Source: Favolaschia claudopus
Lineage: Eukaryota; Basidiomycota; Agaricomycetes; Agaricales; Mycenaceae
Reading direction: 5' to 3'
Length of the DNA: 64,000 bases
Assembly (NCBI GenBank): GCA_037176885.1
Contig: JAWWNJ010000059.1
Span: forward strand, 1,240,001-1,304,000
Every line of letters starts with the position of its first letter. Position 1 is the first letter of the stretch. The notes beneath the pieces are model-generated. The model was not told where the DNA came from. It did no database searches and was given only the letters and a program-made list of their open reading frames with translations. Positions 21,073 through 32,243 of this stretch are shown here, piece after piece. The position numbers and the translations under genes are program-made.

Positions 21073-23379
21073 ATGTTTGTCCTCACAACTTTCGATGCGG
21101 TGTTTGGTGTTGTTGCCCTTGCGCTGTGGCCGACAAGGCAGCCCGCCTCTACCTCCCGGCCCTAAAGGGTGGCCTGTCATCGGAAATCTCCTCGATATGC
21201 CACGTAGTCATGCTTGGAAGACCTTTTCGGCTTGGGCGGAAGTCTATGGTAATCTCAGTGGACGCTTAGCATTGACGACAATCTTGCATTTCTAACAGGT
21301 GGTATCGTTGGCGTTAAGCTCATCGGTCAATCCTTTGTCATATTGAATGACCCAGTCATTGCGGACGAGCTGTTAAAAAAGAAAGTTAACGCCGATCGAC
21401 CCCTTCTCCACATGGCAAATCTCAGTGGGTGGGAAAGCGTTTTGAGTAGCGCAAGATATGGATCGCGGTTAGAAACCTCTCTTCTATTCCAAAGAAATTA
21501 GAGTCATATTTCTGTTAGATTCAGGGCCTACCGTAAACTTATAGCACAGGTCATTGGTAATCGGACAAAAATGGAGAACTTCTATCCTACGCTGGAGTAT
21601 CAGGCAAATATGTTCTTAAAGCGGGTTTTAAGCAACCCAGAGGGCTTTGACATGGTAGGTGCTAATCTCTGAGGTATTGAGCTCAGTGTAGTAATCTAGA
21701 CACAGGCTACGAGAAAGTGAGTCATGGTCCCAATGCAATCCAAGCACTAACTTGATGAATGCCCTTAGAACTGCCGGCGCTGTAGTTCTTAAGGTCACGT
21801 ACGGATACGTGGTCAAAGAGGATGGAAACGACTCTTTAGTGGACCTTGCTGACAAAGTTCGTTTAATTACCCAAGTCCAATGATACGACCCCGACTGAGT
21901 GTGAACAGGCACTCCTTGAATTTTCTGAAATCACCCGGCCAGGCGCCTTTCTTGCGGATCTCATTCCAGTTTGTGCGTCGATTTTTCTTCTTTGCAAACT
22001 TTCAGTTGATTTATGCAAGTGCGACACATTCCTTCGTGGTCTGACCCCCGTACTCTACATGAATCAATCTACATCATCTAATCTACCCCATTCACCAGGT
22101 TTCCTGGAGCTGGCTTCAAGCGACGAGCCGAGAGGTACCGAAAGTCTATCGAAGAGATGGCACAGATTCCCTTGGAATACGTTCAGAGCCAAATGGTGAG
22201 TAGCAGGAAAATTTGATGTGAGAAGCTCCTACATAATTCCATGAAGAGTGAACAGACAGCAGCACAGTCATTCACTTCCGATTTGTTGAAGGACGGAGAC
22301 GTATCACCAAACACGCTAGAGGAAATCAAATGGTCTGCTGCCTCGTTTTACGGCGGTAAGTTAGGCCGTTCTCGCAGCCTTCAAAGATCTAGTTACTGAA
22401 CCAAATGTCTAGCGGTCGCCGACACAGTGCGTTCTTCTCACATTCTTTTCATTTATTGTCACATTGGGATCTCAATGGGATCTCAATAGACAGTCTCTGT
22501 TGTGATGGCGTACTTCCTCGCTGCTGCTAAGTATCCGTGCATACAGCGCGCGGCACAGGCGGAAATGGAAATGGATACTGTAGTCGGCACAAAGCGTCTG
22601 CCAACATTTGAGGACAGAGCTTCCCTGCCGTATGTGGAGGCGGTCTGTAAAGAGCTCCTTAGGTGGCTACCTATTGTTCCCCTAGGTGCTCCGCAGTTTA
22701 ACGTCGGCCCTGGCGCTAATCAACGAGCTGTTTATTGTAGGAGTACCACACCGCGCAATGGAAGACGATATATATAATGGCTACTTGATACCAAAAGGTA
22801 GCCTTGTTATCGCCAATGTCTGGTAAGAAATTTGGTCCATCTTTCTACTACCCACTGAACACAAGACAGGAAATTTCTACACGATCCTAAGGAGTACAAA
22901 AACCCATTTGAGTTTAATCCCGATCGGTTTCTAGGGGCAAATGCCGAACCAGACCCCAAACACCGAGGTGTCTTCGGATATGGGCCCCGGTGAGATCAAC
23001 GTGAGAATCGGACGAACCTTCACCACTGACACTCCCATCCCGACCTCAGAGCCTGTCCCGGTGCGTGTTACCCAGATTAACTGCTATCGCTGACACTGTG
23101 CGCTGCAGGAGAACATCTGGCTGACATTGCGGTCTGGATCAGTGTTGCCAAAGCAATTGCTGGACTGAACATTGCCCGCGCTCGGGACGCCAATGGGAAA
23201 GAAATCGATCCGGTAGCCGACACAACTGACGGTACCATATCGTGCGTTGTTCAATACATGGTCGCATTATTCTGATGCGGACTGTGTTGGCTGTCAGTCG
23301 TCCACTTCCTTTCAGATGTGAAGTGACCCCGCGCAGTGACGTAACGATGACACTGGTAATGGATGCATTGTCAAACTAG
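21073..23379 (+). CDS. Cytochrome P450 monooxygenase, 16 exons, one apparent frameshift
   Basis: ATG 21073 opens a membrane anchor (MFVLTTFDAVFGVVALAL). The Pro-rich hinge PPLPPGPKGWPVIGNLLDMP follows, but one frame over, so exon 1 has one extra base near 21130-21145. After that, fifteen GT-AG introns give one continuous frame. It contains FRAYRKLIAQ, IPSWFPGAGFKRRAERY, the I-helix AVADTTVS (oxygen activation), ELLRWLP (ExxR of helix K), FNPDRFLG, and the heme-binding FGYGPRACPG whose Cys ligates iron. It ends MDALSN at 23379. The exons total 1507 nt, i.e. 501 codons plus stop and one surplus base. Exons of 11 nt (21706-21716), 19 nt (22020-22038), 14 nt (22413-22426) and 11 nt (23050-23060) occur, the last carrying the heme Cys. 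The layout resembles basidiomycete CYP families of secondary metabolism. The substrate is unknown. Confidence 0.85.
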
Positions 23380-25774
23380 GGGATTTTTGCCTTGCCTCGG
23401 CAGTGAAAAATGTACTTCGCAAATGTGTCTCACAACTCATAAATAATCCTGTGAAGGGAGTGGAGTGGCGGGATGGACATCTTCAACATGGAGATCTTAC
23501 AACTTGTAGCTAATGGCCTTGGTTATTGGGCTAGGAACTCGGTTATTGGGACTGAGGTGCGGGGAAACCCCAGATTTCCTTTTTTTCTGTCACCTCCTGT
23601 AACCGTACACTTCATAACAATATCACCTCTATCTTATGTCCTCACTGCCGTCGACATAAGGATGAATGTCGGCACTGCCAACTGGCGAGACGTTTACCGG
23701 TGTCATTGATCCACTTCCGATACTTATGGTGCCAGCCGATTATGGTGCGCATCGATTAAACACCACCAAATAGGTCCCATCATTGATGGTATCAGTGATG
23801 TCTCAAATCGACGAAACAAAAATTTCATATTTTATATTGCCTTTCTGGCAGCGGAAAAGGGTCAGAGGTGGTTAAGTGAGTTGTTAGCAGTGCTTTACAT
23901 CTCCTTCCACCTATATGCTACATACTTGAATAAGTAGGGTGTAACTCAGGTCAAGTTGTCTGCATTAGGAAATTGCGTAAGTGCACGTGCTTGATTGATT
24001 GACTACATCAGTGATGTCTCAATTTGCCCCGAGGAAAAAAAGTGAGTTTTTATCCAATCGAGAAACCCTCTTGACGGATTGAAGTACCATCTAATCGGAG
24101 TGTTTTGGCCATACTTTTGATACTTAGCGCCTAAGATTTACACCCTTATCACACCGCCTTGACACCGCTTGATGCTGTTTGATCCCCGGAGGTTTAGTAA
24201 TGATTTCATCAACATAGCCACCACCTTCCTCTTTAGGCAATGACTGCCAGCGCACTTCGCAAAACACAGTGTCTCGCCGTCTTACTGTCTGAACGTCTAG
24301 TGGGAGAGAGAGGGAAAGTAGCATTGGACTATATATACACCCGGCCGACATCCACTGCAGAAGACAACTGCTCACCATGGACAAACTCTGTGAGCCCGAC
24401 AGCAGGGGCTTCCCACAAACGGCTCATGGGGCAAAATCAAGACCTAATTCAACTTCAACGAACAAAGATTCAAAAATCCGAACGAAACAGCAGTTTCATC
24501 TTCGAATCTCGTCTTGAAACTGAAATAGCATGTACCTGCCCTTGGTATACAAGCAGTACAAGCTCTGAATTATTAATGATGCACACTTACCCTGCCAAAA
24601 ATCCAATAAGAGGCTGGAATTCTCGGAAAATCTGAAGCTGAAGTTAGGGATGGGCACTGCGACTCGGATGAGCTCACATTCAGAGAGAAAGAAAGGAGCC
24701 TGCATAGCACACACAGTAGTCGGACCGTGTTGACGCGTCAAAACGCGTGAATTGTTGAGTATTCGGATGTAGCTCATACCAGTTTTCTATTTAGACGTCC
24801 CAATGGCGGCAGATTTTTGAATGGAGGGCATCACTGGTGCTGCTATTTGCGTTCTATTGAGAGCTAAGTTGTTGCCTGTGAATGCTACCCGCACATCTAT
24901 CCCAACAGCTTGTCCGTTATTAAGCGCTTCTCGAGACGCGGGCTTATTTGCCCTCAGACACGAATTTGTGGGGCTCTTGGGGGTGTGTCCATAGTCTTGG
25001 GAGAGTGGAAATGGGAAGCAAGGTTTGCTGATAGCCAAGCGCCGTCGCCAGACGCGTAGATGAACGACGAAGAGCGAGACAACAGCGAGAATTGTTGTGC
25101 GCTGGCGTGGGCCATGAGGTCACGGGGCTGTAAATCCTGTAATATCAATTTACAGTAAATTGATGAGAAATAAGCTCTTATGCGGCTTTATTGCACTTAT
25201 TGCTGGGGAAACACCGAAATTCCCCTTCCTTGCTTCTACCCAACCCTCCCAGCCACTCTGGGGCTTACTGGTTCACTCTAACTGACTCAAAACACACGTT
25301 CTGCAGCTTTTGCATGCTAATTCACAACTTCGGGACTTGGGAGCAAGAGATTCTGTCGGAAACGAACGACGCGTACGCGTTGTTGGCGTTTGTTTGGAAC
25401 ACAAGTGTTGTCGCTCTCACGCGCCTTTCCTGTTGACCACCACCGTTGTCTGCCTCAAGCCATTCTCACTGAAGCTTCTACGTGAGTCGCTTCTATACTT
25501 TCTTGTGGTCTGGGCTGCATAGGACTCCAACCCGGGACCCAGCAGCCAACGAGCGCGCTGTATCTCGAATAATTGTAACATTTGCTGATTTTTTAACAGT
25601 CTGCGCCTTTTCCTTACGATACATTTGCCCTGCTGCGCTGGAGCCTTCGTTACGCATCTAAATGCGTTCCGTGGCACAGTGCAGCAAGGGATTGACTGGG
25701 GAAGATAGCTCAGCTTTTTACGGCCCCGGTGCGTTGGTTTGTGATGTCGACTTGTAGCGTAACTCATTGTAGCT
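23380..25774. other. Gap with fragments of known repeats
   Basis: Pieces of the TGGTGCGC repeat occur at 23737-23785 and 24088-24115, and atcagtgatgtctcaa motifs at 23790 and 24007. Frames at 24240-24635 and 25191-25436 have no recognised motif. No gene could be supported. Confidence 0.35.
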
Positions 25775-26050
25775 CTTTTAGGACAGCCTCAAAAAGCTCG
25801 TGCGCTTGACTGCTGTTATGGGTTACAAGGCTGGTATGACCCACGTTGTTGGCAACCTTGCCCGTCCAGGTCCCAGTGCGTTTCGCGGTTTCTGCAGCCG
25901 TGATTGTGTCCTGACATTGCCTATCCAGAAATCCACGAGAAAGAAGTCTGGAAGCCGCCACCATTGTCAAGGCCCCGCGTCTCTCATTGTTGTTGGTTTG
26001 TCAGCCTCAAAGCTCCCTGTGGCCTGCGCAAATCGTTAGTACACGCGTAG
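25775..26050 (+). pseudogene. Ribosomal protein L3 (uL3) gene fragment
   Basis: The frame reads LVRLTAVMGYKAGMTHVVGN and LARPGP. A probable intron (about 25883-25928) leads to KIHEKEV, matching the uL3 segment HLTAFLGYKAGMTHIV..RPGSKMHKKEV. After that the match needs frame changes: ATIVKAP, then LIVVGL, then SLKAPCGLRKSLVHA. At least two indels are present and both ends of the gene are missing. The retained intron argues for DNA-level duplication, not an mRNA-derived copy. The cell must have an intact uL3 gene elsewhere. Confidence 0.75.
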
Positions 26051-26423
26051 CGATCTCAAGAAAGTCGGATTAAAATTCATGTTTCATTGCAGTTTGGTGT
26101 GTGTTTCCTGTTCTATGCTACAGTTTCCCAGCGTTATCTGACTACTCTTTCATTCCACAGCACGGTGCTTTCCAGACATTCGAGTAAAGCGGCGTTCTTG
26201 GGTGTTCTCAAGGTCAAATCGCAGTAGATCTCATTTGTACCATGAATGCTCACATTCGCTTCTAGATAAATTGCCACTGTGCACGCTCATCCAGCATCTG
26301 TGTCTACTTGTCGTCGCGTTTTGTCTCTTCAATCCAGCCCTTCGCCGCGGCTTCAATCCTCTGATCGCCAAGTTGGCGGGTCTGATTTCCGAGACAGGGG
26401 ACGCCTGCTTTTCTCTTCCAACC
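26051..26423. other. Gap between L3 fragment and nuclease gene
   Basis: No gene recognised. A few splice-like signals (for example ttccacag at 26160) may belong to the decayed L3 copy. The nuclease promoter should lie near 26250-26420; a CT-rich tract precedes its ATG. Confidence 0.3.
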
Positions 26424-26889
26424 ATGGGGATTCCTGACTATTGGAAGGTATACCCTCCTTGCGTTGCTCTTGCCTGTTTGCTGATGCCAACCTTTAACAG
26501 ATTGTTAAGCCAGCCTCGGAAGTGATCTCTTTGAAGCAGCTCGCCGCCAATGAGGGGCTGTCCGAGAAGCGTCGAGAACTCGGTTCGCTGAGGGTAGGCG
26601 TTGTTGATTTATGGTACATCCTTCCACTCATATGGCTGAACCGATACTGAGTTCTTTCTACAGCCTCCTGATCACCCAATCTCAAGCTGTCTTCCACAAG
26701 CCGCACCATGCTCAATTTGGGCGCAATCCCGAACTGCGAGCGGTGTTTTACAAGGCTGCCGCAATACTTGCAGCTGGTGTTGATGGTTTGTTTGTTGTGG
26801 ATGGTGGAGCCCGCCCCACCGTGAAGCGCAAAAAACGAGTCAAGGCCAAGCCTCACTGGCTCATCGAGGAAGTTGAGGAGATGCTCAAG

Positions 26890-27090
26890 TGTGACGGAAG
26901 CGAAGGGACGTCGAATTCCGGCACACAGGGACCAAGCAAAGAACTGGGGTAAGTCCTAGATTGACCAAAGGAAAGCAATCTACGACAAAAGCTAACTACT
27001 TATACTAGAAAATGGAGGCTGTGTATCAGAGTCTTGGCAACGACTCGGGGAAATATCACCGTGAGCAGATGCGAACGTCGATCCGTCACA
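26890..27090 (-). repeat. 3' LTR of the gag-only element
   Basis: 201 bp, identical by eye to the partner at 29639. On the opposite (host-gene) strand it holds a canonical intron-like segment: gtaagt at 26949, ctaac branch-like site, tactag at 27008. Confidence 0.9.
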
Positions 27091-27267
27091 TCCGCCCTCC
27101 AGATCGTCGACAACGACGAGCTCAATATCTAGTCAGAAAATAAATAAATCATGTTCAAACTCAATTCAATGTCCGAAATGGTCTTCGAAAAATCAAAATC
27201 AAACCATTCGGGTCTCCTCGCCCTCCTCGACGACCATTTCGATGTCGAGGAAGGAAATCATGCGAAT

Positions 27268-29541
27268 TTAGAAGTGTTCAAGTACTTCCGTGCTCTCCAA
27301 AAGAGCATCGCGATCAGTCGTCAGTGCGAAATCAACAGCATGGGACGCAAATCCAGGAGGTTTACCTTTGGAAACCATTGTGTTCAACTCAGGACAGTTG
27401 CGGGAAAGGTGTCCATGCACCCCGCAATTAAAGCACAAGCCGGCTGCAAGGTATTCACTCCGCTTCTTGGCAGACAAATGGCCGCCGTTGTCACGAGATT
27501 TCGACTTGGGAGGTTCGGGTTCAGCACTGGAAACCGAGATAACGCGCCCTCCGGTACGACGTTTCTCGTTCACATCTGTTTCCAATTTGGGTTCATCGGG
27601 TCTGGTCCGAGGTTTCAAGTTACTCGGCCCAGTAGTTTCTATCAGGTCTTCGGGTTCGTCAACGTTGACAATAATCTCGGCGCTTTCGGCGCCAGCGGTA
27701 ACTTCAGCCCAAGTAGAAATCTCAGGATCAAGTTTGTCACGGAACATCTCTTTCCGGATGTTGGCGTTGAGGCTACGCCAAAACATAACAACCTTCTCCT
27801 GATTGGCTTCGAGCCCAATCGTGTTGAAGATTCGTTCCCACTCGGCTTTATGAACCAAAACCGATTTATTCCGTTGAACGCAAAGGCCCAACAATGTGCG
27901 TTGCTTCTCGCGATAATTCACAGGGAAACAAAAGTTGAATAATCCCCAGAAGAAATCACTCAAAGACCACACTTTATCGTCGTTCTCAACCTTGCTGTTG
28001 TAGTACTCAAGAGCACGACTCGTCAAGTAATATGACAAGTAGAAGACACGTTCATCAACGGGCACTTTTCCAACTTTGACGTAGTTGGATCCTTCTTTCA
28101 CAAATCGGTGAAATGCGACGGCATCAGGTGAGCCATCGTATTCTCTGGGAGGAATGGGCTTCAAAATCATTCGATCTCTCTTAGTACGAGAATTTCTACT
28201 CCTTCTCGAGGAACGTCGCTTGCGACGGTGCCGTGTTGGGTGAGACCTCCCCGGCCCTGATCCATCTGACGACTCAGAATCTGAGCCAGAAGAGTCGGAT
28301 GGTTCGGATGGGGTTGGTGAACCGTCTACACGGTCGGCATTGCGGAGCGTGCGCTCGATGAAGCTGCCGGGAACGATGCGCGCAGCAGGGGTTGGTTCGG
28401 GACGGAATCCCGGACCGCGGGGCGGATCGACCGTGATCTGCCTGTCAATGCTGTTTTTGACAGCTGTCTGTGCCTTAGTTAGGTTAACTTTCGGCGTCGT
28501 CTCTCGGGATAGTTGCAACCTAATAATCTGCTCTTGCAGACTAGCAATCTTCTCATCTAGCTTCTGGCCAGAGGCCATATCATCATCCTTTTGCTTTGGC
28601 AAGGATATCGGAGTCCGGGGCTTTGGTGACACCAAGTTGTATGACGTCTGATCAAAGAACCCAGGTGGCGGTGAATGCTGTTCTTCTTTGACAGCACGGC
28701 GAATTTCGGCGAAGTTTTCAAGAGCGGCTCTTTGCGCGTTGAGATCGCGCTCAGAGAAATCTTCCGAAAAATTAGCTGCACCCCAATTGCGAGGGTCAGC
28801 ACCTTTACCCTTCAGGTGGGAGGGTCCAACACCTGAGGGTATAGCCGGACTGACAATGGTTTCAGGCACATTCACCGCCGATCCATCATCAATATCAATC
28901 AAGTTCGTGATCTCATCATGTGGCGGGATCTCACGCGGGATAGTTACTCCGCGCTCCGACGCTGCAGCCAGGGCTTCCTGAGCCAGAGCCTGGTGACGAC
29001 GAGCAATACTCACCAGCTCATTAACACTCATATTGTGAATCGCACGGGATACGGTTGAGGTAGAGTGAGACACAACATCATTTACTACGGTACGATAACC
29101 CATAGAATCCTGACGAACGGGTGTTGCCATGCGAGACATAGCAACACCCTCGTTGAGCATCCCCCAATCCACGGCAGAGGTCAATACGGGCTCAGAGAGC
29201 TCGGTATGCGTCGAGGGTATCGACGATGAGGTCTCGTTGCGCAGAGGCAACGGTTCGACGCCCGAAGGCGAAGCGGTCTCACCACCCGAAGGTGATGGAG
29301 TCTCGCAACCCGAAGGCAGCGGAGAGGAAGGTCCACCCGAGACCGCCCGACTGTACAAGAGGTCGGGAGAGACGGGGCGTGACTTTGTCGAGGAGGCACG
29401 AATCTCCGGTCGGTGAGTCTCAGAGCGGAGACTCACGGAGTTGGCAGCGCTAACAGGTCTCAGTACAGACATTCCAGGTCCAGGAACGGGGACACGAGTA
29501 TGAGAGCGGAGCGGGTAGCGAGCGCGGCCAGGATCAGTCAT
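27268..29541 (-). CDS. Retrotransposon Gag with CCHC zinc knuckle
   Basis: The minus frame from ATG 29541 encodes about 757 residues. A low-complexity Pro/Ser/Glu N-terminal third is followed by an RS-rich basic stretch (RHRRKRRSSRRSRNS). The retrotransposon gag (capsid) domain follows (PPREYDGSPDAVAFHRFV, SYYLTSRALEYY, KEMFRDKLDPEISTWAE). Near the C terminus is one zinc knuckle, CFNCGVHGHLSRNC (CX2CX4HX4C). Gag would package element RNA into cytoplasmic particles. The frame is intact and stops at 27268. No pol follows. The capsid part differs clearly from the Gag at 44757-48119, so that element is not an obvious direct parent. Confidence 0.9.
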   Translation of the reverse strand: MTDPGRARYPLRSHTRVPVPGPGMSVLRPVSAANSVSLRSETHRPEIRASSTKSRPVSPDLLYSRAVSGGPSSPLPSGCETPSPSGGETASPSGVEPLPLRNETSSSIPSTHTELSEPVLTSAVDWGMLNEGVAMSRMATPVRQDSMGYRTVVNDVVSHSTSTVSRAIHNMSVNELVSIARRHQALAQEALAAASERGVTIPREIPPHDEITNLIDIDDGSAVNVPETIVSPAIPSGVGPSHLKGKGADPRNWGAANFSEDFSERDLNAQRAALENFAEIRRAVKEEQHSPPPGFFDQTSYNLVSPKPRTPISLPKQKDDDMASGQKLDEKIASLQEQIIRLQLSRETTPKVNLTKAQTAVKNSIDRQITVDPPRGPGFRPEPTPAARIVPGSFIERTLRNADRVDGSPTPSEPSDSSGSDSESSDGSGPGRSHPTRHRRKRRSSRRSRNSRTKRDRMILKPIPPREYDGSPDAVAFHRFVKEGSNYVKVGKVPVDERVFYLSYYLTSRALEYYNSKVENDDKVWSLSDFFWGLFNFCFPVNYREKQRTLLGLCVQRNKSVLVHKAEWERIFNTIGLEANQEKVVMFWRSLNANIRKEMFRDKLDPEISTWAEVTAGAESAEIIVNVDEPEDLIETTGPSNLKPRTRPDEPKLETDVNEKRRTGGRVISVSSAEPEPPKSKSRDNGGHLSAKKRSEYLAAGLCFNCGVHGHLSRNCPELNTMVSKGKPPGFASHAVDFALTTDRDALLESTEVLEHF

Positions 29542-29638
29542 CTGGGTCGATGTCGAGCACAAATCAGAGAGGAGGGGTCGGGGGTAAGCGTGGTCAAGTG
29601 CGTCGACAGTCTACTAGGAGCTTGTTAAGTTCAAAAGA

Positions 29639-29839
29639 TGTGACGGAAGCGAAGGGACGTCGAATTCCGGCACACAGGGACCAAGCAAAGAACTGGGGTA
29701 AGTCCTAGATTGACCAAAGGAAAGCAATCTACGACAAAAGCTAACTACTTATACTAGAAAATGGAGGCTGTGTATCAGAGTCTTGGCAACGACTCGGGGA
29801 AATATCACCGTGAGCAGATGCGAACGTCGATCCGTCACA
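29639..29839 (-). repeat. 5' LTR of the gag-only element
   Basis: Identical by eye to the LTR at 26890. In the gag direction a possible TATA-like agtataag lies mid-LTR. Followed on the right by the second TCAAG. Confidence 0.9.
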
Positions 29840-31946
29840 TCAAGCTGTTCGGATTTCATCTTCGCAAGGTATCCTAGTTCTGCGAGCGGAGCGTCATTGC
29901 TGACCAGCCATACAGGCTCCCGGAGAAGCTGAGGCCGAATTGGCGTACCTCAACCGCATAGGAGAAATCGACGCCGTTCTCACTGACGATGGGGACGCCG
30001 CCCTGTTTGGTGCAACTTGCATCCTTCGCAAGTGTGTCGTCCTGCTTCAACGAGCTTCACTCCGCTAATATCATCGAGTAGCTTGGACAAGAACAACAAG
30101 GACAATGTTACAATGTACACATCAACAGCGCTTGCCAGCCACCCTGATGTCCATCTCACTCAAGGAGGCATCTTCCTCCTTGCTGTCTTACGCGGTGGCG
30201 ACTACGATACGGTACGCTTCTCTAAATTTAACAAAAAGATTTCGGCCGCTGATTCTGTGAGGCAGACCGGTCTGCCCAACTGCGGAATGAGCATCGCTCA
30301 CGGACTCGCACATTGTGGCTTTGGCGATAGCCTGCTTGCCGCTACGCAGACTATTTCCGACACCGAGCTACAGCAATTTCTTGTCAGCTGGTGTGCGGGC
30401 GTGCGAACAGAACTGGAGACTAATGCCAGTGGCCATCTCAAGTCAAAACACAAGGCGCTTGCAGCTCGGCTTCCGGATACATTCCCGAATATCAAGACCT
30501 TGAAGCTATACGCGCATTCTATCACATCCTGGTCCGATGGATACATCCCTCCCAACCCCATTCACTGGCGCGTCAGGCTTCCTTCGCTCCCTGGGCTCGC
30601 CCTCTTTGTCCAGAAGAAATTTGGCTGGAAGCCTACCGACATTGTGGATAAATTCAAACGCCTCATCTTCCCAGCCATGTGTATTCGGCGGCTCAATCTT
30701 GTAAGCTCACGCATTGTATTCACGACCTCTAATTCTGATTTGAGCTCCGTTTTAGCCCATCGATTTGAATCTCCAGCTGCACCGGCATGTTAACCTCGGG
30801 CGTCTTGACGATGAATATCCGCAGCTGTCATCGTTTTTGAGCATCGTAGCCCGGCAGGAAGTTGTTGATCTTACCCTGAATGACGAGGAGGATGCTGACG
30901 GCATTAACGAGAACGGAGAAGATGGCCGAGGGCTTGCTATGGACATTGATATTATTGACTTGACGTAGTCAACGGAAGATCTCCATTGACGGAGCACAGA
31001 TTACCTTTTCTATCTTGTACTTGTACCGTTTAGGCTCTCGCGTAGCTCATGTAACCATATTCTCAAAATTTCATGTTATTCTATGCGACGCAATTTGTCT
31101 GACCCCTATGAACTGAAACCCTTCTCTGCCTTTACTCAACGCTGCTCTGCTACACTGGACGCTCAGCAGGCTGGTCTTCTTCATGCCTAAGACTAAAGCC
31201 ACTCGCTCCAAATCGAAGGCTGCTACCGAGGATTCGAGGACTCTGCGAGCAAAAAAGGCAGCATTACAAGACGAATTCGGAAAAGCAAAGAAAACAAAAG
31301 AGAATTACAAAGGGTATTATGACCGGGGTATTCGCATCTTGAAGGACATAGTGGCCCAAAGAAGAAAACAAGAGAAGCAGAATCCGGGCAGCTTGACCGA
31401 TGGCATCGACACCAACCTTCTCGAAAAGTCGTTTACCGGAAAGCCCAACAAACATTCAGTATATGCTCTGGAATTGTATTTGACGCAGAAATGTGTTGTG
31501 GAGGAGCTGGGACAGTCTACGGCGGATGGAATTCATGGCGCAATGGCGGATTACTGGGATAGATTGTGCGGTTTTTATTTCTCCTGCGGAATGAATCATT
31601 GATAATTGGGCAGGGAGGGTGGTCAGTACAATGGGAAATACTCGTTGGATGAAGAGACTGGGAAGGTGACAGGGAACCCGGCTCGCGCACCTCCAATCGT
31701 GGATTTTGTCAAGTGTATCAAAAATAAATCTCGCGTCAAGGGGGCAGCAGCAACTCGGAATCACGCCGAGGCTACCACATTTGAAGACATGCAGCAATTC
31801 ATGGAGTGGTCCCAGCTAGAGTGCCCTCATAAAAAAACTGGAAAGCTTGAAGGCGAAAGACGGTAAAGATTTGGTGCACATGATTGAGCACGGGTTGATG
31901 CGTGCCTTCTTGTCTTCAGGCTTCGTGCTTTGGACTAGGTATAATA

Positions 31947-32243
31947 GGGAGTTTGCGGTGAGCCGCCAGAAGCCACCTGGTGGCTCTGACGGCATGCGGG
32001 GTCGTCTGGCTTGTTTCAACCGGAAAATCCCGCATTTTTCTATGGGGAGTGTCAGAATATGAACATCCGACTCATCTACAATTTTTTCCGCACCTTAAAG
32101 CTTGCTAGTTATCGAGAAAAAGACGAGACAAAACTGCAATTAGCCACCAGCAAGCCGCCGGAAGCCACCATATGACGTAGCCGCTCCACAGCGCATGCCG
32201 TGAGAGCCACCAGGTGGCTTCTGGCGGCTCACCGCAAACTCTC
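31947..32243. repeat. 297-bp MITE, second near-identical copy
   Basis: Same family and length as 13761-14057. TA at both edges (31945-31946, 32244-32245). It is inserted in the Crypton gene just after a coding stretch ending SGFVLWTR and disturbs it. Confidence 0.9.

Larger units (their letters stand above)
26890..29839 (-). mobile_element. Gag-only LTR retrotransposon (TR-GAG-like) inside the nuclease gene
   Basis: Two LTRs of 201 bp (26890-27090, 29639-29839), beginning TGTGACGG and ending CCGTCACA, read as identical. TCAAG duplications flank the element (26885-26889, 29840-29844). The only long frame is gag on the minus strand. The minus-strand sequence just before the 3' LTR is purine-rich (ggagggcgga, 27100-27091), suiting a polypurine tract. 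No protease, RT or integrase is present, so it must use enzymes from another element. The primer-binding site was not recognised. Confidence 0.9.
26424..30968 (+). pseudogene. Rad2/XPG-family (GEN1-like) nuclease, split by an LTR element
   Basis: Exons start MGIPDYWKIVKPASEVISL, then SQAVFHKPHHAQFGRNPELR and LFVVDGGARPTVKRKKRVK (XPG N domain). The XPG-I domain APGEAEAELAYLNRIGEIDA and VLTDDGDAALFG keeps the acidic metal-binding residues. GGDYDTTGLPNCG fits the H3TH/end of the nuclease core. The tail ends in an acidic stretch, stop 30966-30968. Such enzymes cut branched DNA, as in Holliday-junction resolution. Introns lie at 26448-26500, 26614-26663, about 29872-29916, 30032-30080, 30213-30269 and 30702-30755. 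The gene is interrupted at codon ...MLK by the element at 26890-29839. Removing it and one TCAAG copy joins MLK to LFGFHLRK in frame. Apart from the insertion it looks intact. Confidence 0.85.

Noticed and set aside
27151..27942. 263-codon plus frame
   Set aside because: Antisense shadow of the Gag coding region on the minus strand.
26890..29839. Splicing from left-LTR donor to right-LTR acceptor could restore the nuclease frame
   Set aside because: It would leave 59 + 82 + 5 = 146 extra nt, not a multiple of three, so the frame would not be restored.
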